Shown here piece by piece: positions 22,102-32,339 of a stretch of 55,314 nucleotides of DNA (position 1 is the stretch's first letter; each line of letters opens with the position of its first letter). A model generated the notes under the pieces. That model was not told the origin of the DNA. It did no database searches and was given only the letters and a program-made list of their open reading frames with translations. The stretch is taken from NCBI GenBank assembly GCA_027579435.1, contig JANBPK010000964.1, positions 1-55,314 on the forward strand, written 5' to 3'. The translations under genes were made by a program, and so were the position numbers. This DNA is from Candolleomyces eurysporus (taxonomy: Eukaryota; Basidiomycota; Agaricomycetes; Agaricales; Psathyrellaceae).

Positions 22102-22230
22102 TGGGCTATAAGCGTGTGTTAGAATGTTGAAGACTCTTTCAGGCTAACTGGGTTTCAAAGAGAGGATCTGATGAAAGAGTTGGATGTTCAGTTGAAGAGG
22201 GTGGGGACCGCCGCCAAGGAGGCATCTTTC
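22102..22230 (+). repeat. Diverged local duplicate, copy 2
   Basis: Partner of 21624-21743. It carries a stop (TAG) just before the conserved ESFRL-type core, so this copy looks broken. Confidence 0.45.
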
Positions 22231-22344
22231 ATTTCAATGTTATGCATTTGGGGACCCCTTTCTATTCGCCCGAATTCATCAAAGGATTGAGATATATTTT
22301 CCCGTTGGGAGAATAAGTAGTTGCAGGAAGGGTTCGTACTGTAC

Positions 22345-22410
22345 AAGAGGACAAGAGAGAGGAAAGGAGGAGAAAGGAAAGGAAAGAAGGAAAAGGAAGC
22401 AAGGAAAGAG
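22345..22410 (+). repeat. Polypurine tract at the 3' end of G3
   Basis: About 66 nt of almost uninterrupted A/G (GGAAAGGAGG-like units) on the plus strand, so a polypyrimidine tract in the transcript of G3, starting within 5 nt of its stop codon. Confidence 0.8.
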
Positions 22411-22414
22411 CCAT

Positions 22415-23493
22415 TCAACGAACAGCTGCAGACGCTTCCTCGCGCCTGTCAGACGAAGTGGCAACGACAGCTTCGTAGGGTGGTGGCAAGGTACCCTGAC
22501 GCGCCCCCGGACCGCGGTTGTCGGTCGAGCTCGACGGGTCCGGAGACGATCCAGGAATCTGGTAGTGGACAGGCTCCGGAAACGCGATAGAAGAGGTCGC
22601 CTCAGGTCCAATTCCGGGCTCGAGTCTCCTCCCACCTCCGCTGCCGCTCCCTCCGGGGGCAGCCATAGCCTGAGCCCCCGGGCTACTCCGAATCGCGTTC
22701 TCTGCACCACTGGGAGCGGTAGCACTCCCCTCCTGACCACCGGAAGGGATTCTCTCCTCACTTGTCCCCTGCACCAAGTCAGAGTCGTCGGAGTTGGAGT
22801 TAGGCTCCATCAGAGCAGCAATCCCCGTCCTCAATCTGACGATCTTGACCATCTCTACTGAATCGTTTTCGTACCCCTCGCTCGGCGCCGCTGACAGCAT
22901 ANTGTTGAGNTGCCCCACTAGTCTTTGGACGCGGCGCATNCTTTGGAGAGGTGTAAGGGTGCTTGGATCGGGATCGGAATTGGANATNTNATTGGTGGCC
23001 GAGCTGCTCGTACGAGCGTGGGTCGNGGNTCCACCACCCGTGTCTCTCGCTGCTTGGTTGTTGGTGGTATCACTAGCAGCGATTGCAGAGACCATATCAA
23101 ANGCNGCTGGAGTGTTGTATAACACATCNTCCTGCGCGACGAGTTGGGTTTGGCGGNAGTCTGCGTATGATGGAAGGCCCTCCCCATCTTGGGAGCCGCT
23201 NGTACCGCGTCGTCGTGGGCTGATTCCTTGTCGAGCTTGGTTGCTTNCTTCGANGTCNCGGTCTGAAGCTGTTGAGTATTTGACAATCGATTTAATGAGT
23301 TGATNACAGTTGAAAGATTGAATGGACTTGCGCTCGGAGAGCAGAACTCACAAGCAGTGTCACCAGCAGCCTGCTTGCACCAACGCACNAGGCTTACCCC
23401 AAGGCAAACTATAGCTATGGGAATGAAAATTCCCAAAATCAACGCGACGTGCTCGGAAGACTTTCCTGTCGTCTTCCTATTGTAGGCAGGCAT
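22415..23493 (-). CDS. Single-pass membrane protein with PPxY motif (G3)
   Basis: Exons 23493-23352 and 23268-22415 on the minus strand, phase 1 as in G1 and G2; 331 residues. A helix at about 16-37 (VALILGIFIPIAIVCLGVS) precedes WCKQ. An LPSY motif follows, then VLYNTPAAFDMVSA, matching VLYDSPSAFALVSS of G1. Only one helical unit is present (RRVQRLVG.LN with SVEMVKIVRLRTGIAALM); the second unit seen in G1 and G2 is missing, replaced by Gly/Ser/Pro-rich sequence. PPPY sits at about 309-312. About twenty Ns fall inside the gene, but here they replace real bases and leave the frame intact. Confidence 0.75.
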
Positions 23494-25242
23494 ATTCTCT
23501 TGGCGAGGTCACCGATAGGTGNTTGAAGTATAGTAGTAAGCTGAGGTCTNGGCAAATGTCAATGGTTGTTTACGAGGGAAATTTGTTCGTCGTAAGAGCT
23601 TCTCCACTTGAAGACCCTTGTTCTCCTTATATAGTTGGTGATTCCAGAGCTGTCGTCCCTGGAGTGCTAGATACACTGCAACAATGATCAATTGAAACTT
23701 CATCTCAGTGCGCAGCNAATGATATACATTGCTATGTACATCCCAACCATAAGTGCGTGCCGGCATCANTANTTTCTTATGGTAACGGCAAGTCTACATT
23801 CGTATGTACANGATTTCTTAACACCTTTTGTCACAGCTCTCCAGCGNNTGACTCNAGCAACTGCACCGCATTTTGAGTTGANGTCGAGTTGTCCATGTGN
23901 GCACAAGGNCAGNGGTGAAAGCAAATGTTACAGCGGCCGACNCACNCGCACGCCGCTTCTAAAAATTCGTNTATTACCGGCCCCTTTACTTNCCAACGCC
24001 TTGGCGTTGTTCAAGACTCTTGCATTGGAGGGGCGATTGGTTGGAAGATCAAAGAGGTGCGACCCTGAGTGTCCGACTCGGAAGGGANTCATCATGGCCN
24101 GGNATCTTATCTTATCTTTGACTTCCAAAGATNGAATTTTTGCCTTCAAGTTCNGACGATTGAGGAATTGTGAGGTTGGTTGCGAAGGTTCTGGCGTGGA
24201 TAGCGAAGCCCGGGACTAAACANGAGCTCGAGCTGGATGTTCGATCACTCAGATGGCAAGAGAATCATNATATTATGTNTTGGCGAGAGGGTTAGCCTGC
24301 NTCGATCGCAGAAAAAATGAGATTCTGGTTATTTTAGAGGAAATTTCNGTAAAGCCGCTGCGTGGATGGGCTGTNACACTGATAAAAGCTCGAGTAGAGG
24401 CTACCTAAAATCCGACGGTCGAAAGAACGCCATAAAGTTCAGAGCCAATCAAATGACCAAATCAACCATCATAAGCAATCCCCATTAGACCGAACCTAAG
24501 ATTCAACCTTTGCTCTCGAAACTGANCACTAGCGGTCTAGTCGCGGTTCTAGTCCTCACCCACACCTAGTTTACGAGCTCAATATACCTGTTACACGGTN
24601 CCAAACTTACTCTAAAGCGCCCAGAACGCGAAGTGCCAAGTCTGCCAAGCGGACTATGTAAGCGAATCGGGAAAGGGGTCACATCATCCATCATCCAGCT
24701 GCCAACAGTGAGAGTGAGCGTTTGAGAGGGGCCAGGCTCCAGCCCTGCAGAACCTTGGAATTGTTTCCACCCTCGTTCCCTACTTTCGCTCGTTTCGCTC
24801 CTTCTTCTCGCCGAACTCGTGGCAGAGAAGGTGCCCAACGGTACCAGGAACGCACCCGTGGTCGCCGCTTGTGGTCGGCAACCGCTTGCCCAAAGGTCGA
24901 CGTCGGCGACATAGGAAGCATCTGACGACGTACACGCAACGAAGATTTGGAGCTTGTGACGACAACACGGCAGCGCACGGCTGGAACAAGCGAGTAGGCA
25001 GGTGAGGAGTATTCTTTTGACGAGCGCTTAGAGCTATAAATATTCATATCGAATCTTTCTAGGGCTTCGTGGTAGGGCAGACAAGCACAGGGTTCCCCCC
25101 CTTGGTGCTCAAGGTAGACAAGCCGCTGTCGCATTTACCGTCACATCGTCGTCATCCGAGTTATCGTCGTCATCAACCATAAAACGCGCCAAGAGAAACT
25201 TTCCTTGGTTCGCCGGCTAGCTTATAGCCCTCCCCTGTTATC
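23494..25242. other. Intergenic, low-quality sequence
   Basis: Rich in Ns between 23520 and 24610. The left part is the G3 promoter, the right part the S4 promoter. Tandem TTATC units near 24112-24120 are reverse-strand GATA-type sites. Frames at 24691-25134 on the minus strand look compositional, with no splice support. No gene supported. Confidence 0.45.
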
Positions 25243-25946
25243 ATGGCGTCCCCCGTCTCCACAGCGAAGCAAACAGCTGGAGGCAGCCGTATAACAGCAG
25301 GTGAGGCGACCACGTCAGGGGCACGGGACGGCGGAAACGGTGTAACGGAAATTGACATCGAAGTGAGTAGCAAGCCAATCCATGCCGTCCTACTCGTATT
25401 CAGAGCCATAAATTCCTTTCCTTCCAGCGCCAAGCGACAAGAGACAGCGCGCGCAAGTCCAAACGCAAAACCAGATCACCGAGAAAGAAGAGCTCATTAG
25501 GAAAGCACCGAGCCGCTTTTGACGACCCTTCTTCCCCTGTATCTATCACCGACGACGACGACGTTGACGATGCCGATGTAGAGCACGCTCTAGCTCAGCG
25601 TGACCCTCATACCAAAACATATCAAATGACTCGGGGCCTCTCACCTTACTGGTCTACCACCCGTGGCAAGATAACCATCGGAGCTGCCGTGCTATTTGTC
25701 ATATGTGCGATTATTGGTGGGACTGTTGGGAGTGTGCTCGGGACGAGGGAGATTAACAAGGAGGATGAAAGGGCAAGTTCGAGTCTGGCGGCTGCAGCCG
25801 CTACAACCTCTTCGACGATGGCCAAAGCGGTGGATGCGGAAGCTACAGCATTGGAATCCGTCCAGTTCCATGATAGAAAGCAGGAGCTTCCTACAGAAGA
25901 GTATCGGGTAATGTTGCCGACACCTACGGCCATTTTTTCGGTTTGA
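25243..25946 (+). CDS. Small single-pass membrane protein (S4)
   Basis: Exons 25243-25362 and 25428-25946, phase 0, 212 residues. The N-terminal half is polar, with a strongly basic patch (SKRKTRSPRKK) then an acidic one (DDDDVDDADVE). One membrane helix is ITIGAAVLFVICAIIGGTVG, followed by an Ala/Ser/Thr-rich tail of about 70 residues. The layout matches S1 and S2 (basic residues, a Gly-rich helix end, Ser/Thr tail), but sequence identity outside the helix is not evident, so common descent is uncertain. The patch RKSKRKTRSPRKK could also serve as a nuclear-localisation-like signal. Function unknown. Confidence 0.7.
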
Positions 25947-27654
25947 GGGCTCTTCATCTCACCCTCGTCGGTCGCCTCTTGCGTATGGTTGCACACTCTC
26001 CGATCCGATTGTATTCCATCCCACCCGCCCTGTTCTTGTCCAGACGTCATGTCGAAACGTCGCATTGGCTTGTTGACGGTCGCGTTGGATCCCCACATAT
26101 GTTCCTTCGTCCGTTTCTCCCCTCCTTGACACTCGTCTCCCTTACACGTTCAGCTCCTCTAGACTCTCGGCGCTTGATATCACCGCGAAGCATAACAGAC
26201 CACACAAACACGCTTTCCTTCCCCATGCTACACACCCCTACGATATACCTGGCGTAAAACCTACACCACCTGAAACTGCGCCTACCAACCCACCGACCTT
26301 GGAAGTCGGCACATACACATCCAGGTATCCCCCATCTTCGAGGTCCACGCCAACCAAGGTCTATATGCACACACGATTTGCTCTCCCATTCCGGCTTTTT
26401 TCTGTTGATTTCGCGGCCTTGTATTATTGGGTCTACACACGCAATTTTTCTGTCATCTCTGTTTTTATGGTAATATTTTGGGACTTTTGGGGGTATTCGG
26501 GTTGCTCACTTGTCTTCCTTCTCCGATTTTCTATCCTGGGGTTCTCCGGTTTTTCTTCTCCTTCATATTCGGGATTTCAGTTGATTTGGCTTTACTTTCT
26601 GGGGTTTTGTGTTATGGCTTCTGAATCGTTGGAACAATTGGGTTTGTTGTTCCGCTTTCCGGGTTATGTATGTATATGCTTGCAGTTAATTCCCCCCTTC
26701 ATCTTTACCATCCTTCTCCCCCCNTCCCTCCCTCTCTTAGGAGTACACGCTCATCCATTCCTCCTCCATATTCACGTTCGTCTTCTGGGCTTGCTTTTGG
26801 GATTTATAGGTGCTGGAGTAGNAAAAAAAAATCGGACGTTTATTTAGTATTATCCGCCGTATATACATACACATGTTGTTGTCTCTACCGTTGTTCAATG
26901 TCTTTGTCTGTTTGGGTTGTTGCCCGACATTGTTGTGTGCTGCTTTTACCATCTGTCTACTTGAACATTCAGTCTTCAATGATCAGCCAAATCTTTGATA
27001 TGAAGGCTTACCTCTACCTCGATCGGGGGGCAGGTCTCTTGGGCAAAGTGAGGAAATCTGGCTGCGGTGACTCGAAAAGGAACGAGAACCAAATATTCAG
27101 GCAAGGAGAGACTGTTTTATACCCCAAAATCGGGCACGACGGTCCGTCCGAGGGTATGTCGGTAACTGCATAGTGCGGCATCTGTCAAAATAGAAGGCGA
27201 GGACGATCCTTCTTGGGCTCAAGCTGTCAAATGTCACCTGCGATGGCTCGGCCCGTTCTGTGTGTCCCTCCGCGGCAGAGACGGGCCCAGCTGAAGCCAG
27301 CGGCAGTATGCATTCCCCGTGTAGTATAGTAGTTTCAGAGTGTGGTCCATGTTATGTCAGAGTCGGTTGATTGATGGGTATGTGACTACTATATAGGTAT
27401 GTACGGATGAAGAGATCGAGGCAGTAAGAAAAGCAGTGACGGAATGGACGATGGAGGTGAAAACGGAAGTAACAGAATTTGATCCGGGTGTGTGTGTGTG
27501 TAAGTTTCCAAGGTCGTCATATTATGATGTGGTCAATGTCCACCAATAGAGATCTCGTCTTCAATTTCCACATCCCTTACCGCTGGAAAGGGGGCCCCGT
27601 TGCTGGGACTATCTGATGCCACTGTGCCGGACTCCTCCCTTCTAAGAAAATCGT
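25947..27654. other. Intergenic with T-rich and GT-repeat sequence
   Basis: The 26390-26850 part is strongly T-rich on the plus strand, which makes spurious hydrophobic frames there. A short (GT)n microsatellite lies at about 27488-27501. A proline-rich frame near 26190-26390 reads somewhat protein-like (PYDIPGVKPTPPETAPTNPP) but has no start or splice model I can defend. Confidence 0.4.
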
Positions 27655-28359
27655 TCAAGATTTGATCGTTTCGGAATCATCGCAGAGGGAACGCCTCCAA
27701 TGGTCCGGATTCCTCGGTAATGGGCGCTCCTGCAAGTTACCGGCGTCCATCAGCTGTCTATATCTATCATTCCTATCGCAGAACCAACGGACCTTCACTT
27801 GTGCCCTCAAAACTTCATGTCTTCGATGCTGAAGATGTTGCAATATGGAGACGAGGAGCGAAGACAACAACGTCATGGATATTGTGGCGAGCTCGACGTA
27901 TATCCATGCGTGCTGACGGTCAGAGTATCTCCACCTGGACCTAACAGAGGCTGCTATGACGAAGCCCGTGGACAACGCCCAGCCGACTGTAAGCAAAAGG
28001 GCGCAGGCTCTGGCGCCGTACGAGGCAGATGGCGGTCCAGTAATAGGATGTATCGGTCCATGGCAGGCGACAAGAAGGGTGGTGGTGTAGAAAATGGTGA
28101 AGCATCCTACGGCTGCCCCGATGTACAGGGAGCTCCTCCAAAATGAAGCATACCCACTGATAGCCAAGTACGCCAGTGTAATCAGCAACAACACAGTGTA
28201 AAATACGTTCAGCAGGACTTTGAACTCGTCGTGCGTCGTACGTGATGGGGAGAAGAGATCTCGAGTGGCCGACTCGATGGAGTCGCTTGATTGTCGCTGG
28301 CCATGTTGGACGAGTAGCATTGGGAAGTGTGGAGACGAGCGTTGGAAGAGCGGAGGCAT
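27655..28359 (-). CDS. Four-helix integral membrane protein, single exon
   Basis: One uninterrupted frame of 234 residues from ATG 28359. Four hydrophobic helices are at about 47-69, 78-99, 118-139 and 151-174. Both ends are polar, and a loop of about 18 residues with HGPIHPITGPP lies between helices 2 and 3. The topology is MARVEL- or tetraspan-like, but no diagnostic family residues are visible. Both termini should face the cytosol; the C-terminal 60 residues are basic (HLQHRRHEVLRAQVKVR). Lack of introns is unusual in this window. I do not recognise the family. Confidence 0.65.
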   Translation of the reverse strand: MPPLFQRSSPHFPMLLVQHGQRQSSDSIESATRDLFSPSRTTHDEFKVLLNVFYTVLLLITLAYLAISGYASFWRSSLYIGAAVGCFTIFYTTTLLVACHGPIHPITGPPSASYGARACALLLTVGWALSTGFVIAASVRSRWRYSDRQHAWIYVELATISMTLLSSLLVSILQHLQHRRHEVLRAQVKVRWFCDRNDRYRQLMDAGNLQERPLPRNPDHWRRSLCDDSETIKS

Positions 28360-29451
28360 ATTTATGGGGCCTCAGATTATAGGCATAGCCCCATGGATCT
28401 CCTGTAGTCGCCCAACTGCCGCGCGCTCGTTCGGCGATTCCGTATGGAGAATATGCAGTGGGCGCTCCTCGTAGCGAATCAAGCCCCGAGTCCAGACTGC
28501 CAAAAGGAAAACCTCGCGGCTCGCGTCAGATAAGATGTCGTGTAGGGACGCTTTATGTCAGGGCCAGCCCTGAGTCTGAGAGTGGGTGAAAGCTGTCATG
28601 CAGCAGTTCGAGCCGGGATGAATCTGGAACGCGTTACTATCAAAGGAGGAATGCCGAAGCTCTATGATCAGGCCCGTGGATTGGGTGCTAGAGAGGTCGT
28701 TGTTCAACCGAAAGAACTGAGGGAATAGCTGAACACTGTGGAGCGAGCGGACAGACTGACATACTAGTACTATGGTGGCAAATTATCAACTTCCGTAGCC
28801 ACCCGAGAAGTGTCGATCTGAAAATTTGGATCCCTCATTACCACTAAAGAATTCTACATTCCTGGGTACGAATTTTATGTCAAGCATTAGATTCAGACAT
28901 ATTTTGAAACCAGAATCAGTAGGCAGCCCTTGGTAATTATATTAGTGCATATACTATTCAGGCAAGAGTCCCCGAGAGCAGCATGCATAGGTCGCATCAA
29001 GGGAGCAAAAATGCTGACTCGCAATGCTAATGGTTGAATAATAGACTTCACGGTGGATGCTGCGTTCGGGGCTTGCTCAGTTTGATGCCGACATAGTAAT
29101 CAAAATAGACAAATTCATATATGTGTGTTTTGTGCTTTGGGTACCAGGAAGCAAGCTAACGAGGTGTTGTCAAAGCGCAAAGTTAAGTTCGCTCGGCGGT
29201 CAAAGCAACTTTTTGTTTGGTGAGGTAACGCCACAGCCACCCCGCCATAAAAACCTAATCATCCCATCCTAGGACTACTATGATCCGTTCTCAACGTCAA
29301 GAATCAAACACCACTTCAATAAACCCAAAACAATTGTTATAATACACGTTCCCGAGCCTAGAATCCCTGTACATGTTGTATAAAATAATACCCATATCAG
29401 ATGTGACCGTGTTTCCCTTTGATTCGTCGAAAGTGAAGTGAAGGGCGTCGA
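28360..29451. other. Intergenic, contains left copy of a direct repeat
   Basis: No gene supported. It contains the 28870-29010 repeat and the 3' flank of metacaspase 1, of which 29255-29451 is shared with 38010-38222. Confidence 0.45.
28870..29010 (+). repeat. Direct repeat, left copy
   Basis: Aligns with 31650-31800 in the same orientation. Landmarks are gtcaagcatt, then ttcagacatattttga opposite tccagacacattttga, then the TATACTATTCAGGCAAGAG versus TATATTGCTCAAGCAGGAG stretch, and agcaagat/gagcaaaa at the end. The two copies bracket metacaspase 1. Confidence 0.5.
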
Positions 29452-31390
29452 TCAGATGATGAATTGGAGTCTGGTGTCGATGGGGTGAGAGCTCGACAGC
29501 TATTGTTCCACCAGTTGTCAATTGGCGCCTTTCTTCGCGAAAGAAAGTGAGCCATACCTGAGGAATCTGGGTGTGCCCATTCTTCTTCAAGAACTTGCGG
29601 GTGTTTTTCAGCATATCGATGTAGGATTGCTCGGGTTGCTTGGCTGAATGATACCAACACTCAGGAGCCGAAGCTGAAGACAGAAATGTAGTATAACTTA
29701 CTCAAGGTGTCGACGAATGCCTGAGAAATAATAGTGTTAGATGAATGACCAATAGACGACAAGAACTGAAATTCACATGGCTGAGAGCGCCGGTGGCTCG
29801 CCCTTCATACTCTGTATCATCGCTCGTCTGGTCGTCGCGGCATCCACTGAGATAGATCTTGTAAATCCAGAATGAGCGAATGTTTATTCCGTGGTGATGC
29901 TGCAAATTAAACTCACAACGTCGGCTGGGGACTTCTTGGGATCGTCGGGGTTGGCACCGTTCAAGATCCTTCCATCAGGACCGTACTATGGAAAAGCGTG
30001 TGAGCAGAAGGATCAACGGTGATCTCAACGACACTCACCGTGTACAAGAGGTCTGCAACCGAGGGTACGTCAATTCAACATCGGTGCAATTGGTTTTTAT
30101 TAGTTGACTCTTACCGAGAGCGGTCCCAGAGTTGCAGCACTGCTTACAGAGTTAGAATTGAAAGCACACGAAGATACCATGAGCAAACACTTGCATCAAA
30201 TATGACTGTCAAACGGCAGCCCATGGGCAAGTCCTTGACCAAGATTTCGTGCAAAACCTACAAAACGTTCACCAGTCACCCTCTGTTAAAGAAATCAGAG
30301 TGGAGGAGACACACGTCATCGTCGATGTAACCTGCGGTTTTGTAGTCGACCTATGTATAGACGTCAGGATGCGATTCTTGATCTCAAAGCCGAACGTACT
30401 GGGCAGATAACTAGAAGGTGAGAGTTAGTGTTGTCGATATACAGTTAGTGACGCTGAGGAAATACCTTCGTCTTGTCCGTCGATCTCGTTGCCATCTTTG
30501 TCCCGAATTTGAGTACCGTGGCCAGAGTCTACGATGCTGATCAATATAATAGCGCGAGAATCAGTACATATCACGTGGAACTCACAGCAAAGGAAGAGAG
30601 CGTCGTTCTGTTGAGCTCCCTTGACCAATTCCTTCAGTTGGGCAAGCTGTGGCAAAGGCGATCATGTGAGTACGGCATTAAGGCGCTTGAGAACAACGCG
30701 AAAACGTAATAACTGACGATGTTGGCCTTGGTAGGAGCGAGCTGGGACACTTTCTTGTCGTCAGTTAAAGCGACAATGTTGCTATTGTCGTAGCCCCATC
30801 GTTCTGAGAGAAAAAAAATGAATGTCTCTCGCAAGTAAGGACTCGAAGGACCCACCAGTAATAAATTTACGAAGATTCAAGACGTCGTTGATGCAGCCTC
30901 CAAGCTCAGCACTGGTACCAAAATAGTTGATACCAATCTGCACAATGCAGAGGTCGAATGAGTGGGGACGACAGGATGGATAAATAGGATAGAACGAACG
31001 AGAAGCGCTTTCTTGTTACCGGTACAGGTTGAGTACGCCCACTGGACACCCTCGCCGGTCACTGCGGGACTGAAATCTTCAGTGGAAGACATGGTATGAA
31101 ATGTAGTAGTGAGATTTGACGATGTGGGAGTTGTGAAATTGTGGTTGAAGCTCTCCGGTGGGCAACCCATTTTATAGAGTTCCACAGACCCGAGTACGAA
31201 TGGGCGCTATCTCATGAGTGTATGAGCCGTCGTCACATGCCCCGTTGACCACTCAATTCTGAAATTTGAAATGCAGGCCGAGTTCGATGCTTCGTGTCGA
31301 GCGGAGGTTGACTGTCACCGTTCACCCTAAAACTGATGTCTCGCCTGGTAGAAGCAGTGGGCGCCATTTGGACTGTACAGCTAATTGAAT
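29255..31390 (-). repeat. Segmental duplication carrying metacaspase 1
   Basis: Matches 38010-40150 in the same orientation over the whole gene, about 200 bp of 3' flank and about 300 bp of promoter. The promoter part includes the very similar run tctgaaatttgaaatgcagg and gaagcagtgggcgccatttg. Exons are nearly identical; introns differ more, with small indels. Confidence 0.85.
29452..31092 (-). CDS. Type I metacaspase, short form (copy 1)
   Basis: Caspase-fold cysteine protease cleaving after Arg/Lys, linked in fungi to stress, protein quality control and cell death. Fifteen exons on the minus strand: 31092-31000, 30937-30856, 30803-30718, 30646-30586, 30528-30466, 30410-30400, 30350-30315, 30257-30195, 30139-30115, 30052-30039, 29985-29917, 29857-29777, 29720-29702, 29643-29558, 29499-29452; 278 residues. 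The catalytic His is in YSGHGTQ (His111) and the Cys in FDCCNSGTAL (Cys167). SGCRDDQTS is the conserved substrate-pocket region, and the C-terminus LSSSHPIDTRLQFII is typical. The intron between Asp165 and Cys166 has a gcaagt (GC-AG) donor. The Pro/Gln-rich prodomain of usual fungal metacaspases is absent. Exons of 11, 14 and 19 nt occur. Confidence 0.9.
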
Positions 31391-31649
31391 ATCGATTGAC
31401 CAGATTGCTCCATGTCCCCGGCCGCTCAATGGTATTTAGTTGCGGACAGTACGAACAAACACGACGCCCACACCTAGCCAGGGCGGTTAACCGCCCCCTT
31501 CTCACTGCAATATCTTCTGAATTTATGGGAATGGACGGTGCCGACGGTTGCTTCTGGCTAAAGTGAAAAGAGTAAGAGACGTAGCGAGTAGCGAACCAAA
31601 CCACCACTGGCCACAGCTAAACGAAATCGAAAAGGGAGCGTAGCAATCT

Positions 31650-31800
31650 GGAGTTTTAGGTCAAGCATTTAAATCCAGACACATTTTGATATCACAATGA
31701 ATGGGTACTCCTTGATAAATATTTGCCCATATATTGCTCAAGCAGGAGCTGGCAGGAGCGTCAGAAAACAGCACCCATAGATCCGATCGGAGGCGAGCAA
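31650..31800 (+). repeat. Direct repeat, right copy
   Basis: Counterpart of 28870-29010. It lies between the metacaspase 1 promoter and the 31832 ORF. Confidence 0.5.
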
Positions 31801-31831
31801 GATTAAGAGGGGGTTGCTTTACCACCTATAG

Positions 31832-32290
31832 TCATGCGGCCCAACCATGCTTGATGTCCCCAGACTTTACCGAGAATAGAGGGTTCACCGATGCGGTAGA
31901 AGGAAAGAAGAGAACTGGGAAAGACGGCCAGTTCACTTTCGGACCCCGGAAAACCGGTGTTCTCTTGATGTTATAAGGAACTCCAAGCCAATCCCAGGCC
32001 TCAGTCGAAGAAGTAGCATTCGTGAGGTCGGCCATGTCGCACTCTGGGAATGACCCAGCTAAGTTGGGGAAGGTGAAATGAAGAATCGGGTTCGACGGGT
32101 CTTCCTCGTCAACGTAAGACGCCCCATTTGGAGCATTCGGGGGCCCGATGGATACCAAGTACAGCTGGACATTGCTGTGGGTCGGTCGGAATAACTCCAT
32201 GCTGCAGCATTTGTCGAGTTGGAAGAGAAAACGCAAACGTTCCATGAGAATAGCGGATGCGCGTTGACAGTCGATTGTAGGCACAATCAT
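31832..32290 (-). CDS. Hypothetical protein
   Basis: An open frame of 152 codons from ATG 32290 (an upstream in-frame extension reaches 32395 but overlaps the Fmp46 stop region). It contains GASYVDEEDPSNPILHFTFP and SSTEAWDWLGVPYNIKRTPV, both of which read like real protein. No known motif is seen and no splice site is needed. A very faint resemblance (YKIWTPV, FMFPLG) exists to a minus-strand frame at 40590-40976, the other side of the metacaspase duplication, so it might have a decayed partner. Its 3' end overlaps none of the repeats but lies 32 bp from the direct repeat. Confidence 0.4.
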   Translation of the reverse strand: MIVPTIDCQRASAILMERLRFLFQLDKCCSMELFRPTHSNVQLYLVSIGPPNAPNGASYVDEEDPSNPILHFTFPNLAGSFPECDMADLTNATSSTEAWDWLGVPYNIKRTPVFRGPKVNWPSFPVLFFPSTASVNPLFSVKSGDIKHGWAA

Positions 32291-32339
32291 GAGGCACCTG
32301 AATTTTAATGCTACACACAACGTATAAAACAAATCGACT

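Noticed and set aside
24691..25134. 147-codon minus-strand frame
   Set aside because: Lies upstream of S4 on the opposite strand, is Arg/Ser-rich by composition, and has overlapping frames on the other strand with equal appeal.
26299..26847. Long hydrophobic plus-strand frame of 182 codons
   Set aside because: Composition is T-rich on one strand throughout, which creates Phe/Leu-rich frames by itself; it has no splice logic or known motif.
29297..29614. Read-through C-terminus for metacaspase 1
   Set aside because: Splicing at the gtatgg donor after IPQ to an aatag acceptor gives the family-typical end LSSSHPIDTRLQFII in both copies; the read-through frame is intron plus UTR.
28870..31800. 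Direct repeats as LTRs of a retroelement
   Set aside because: At about 140 bp they are short, I see no TG...CA ends or primer-binding site, and the interior encodes a metacaspase rather than gag/pol.
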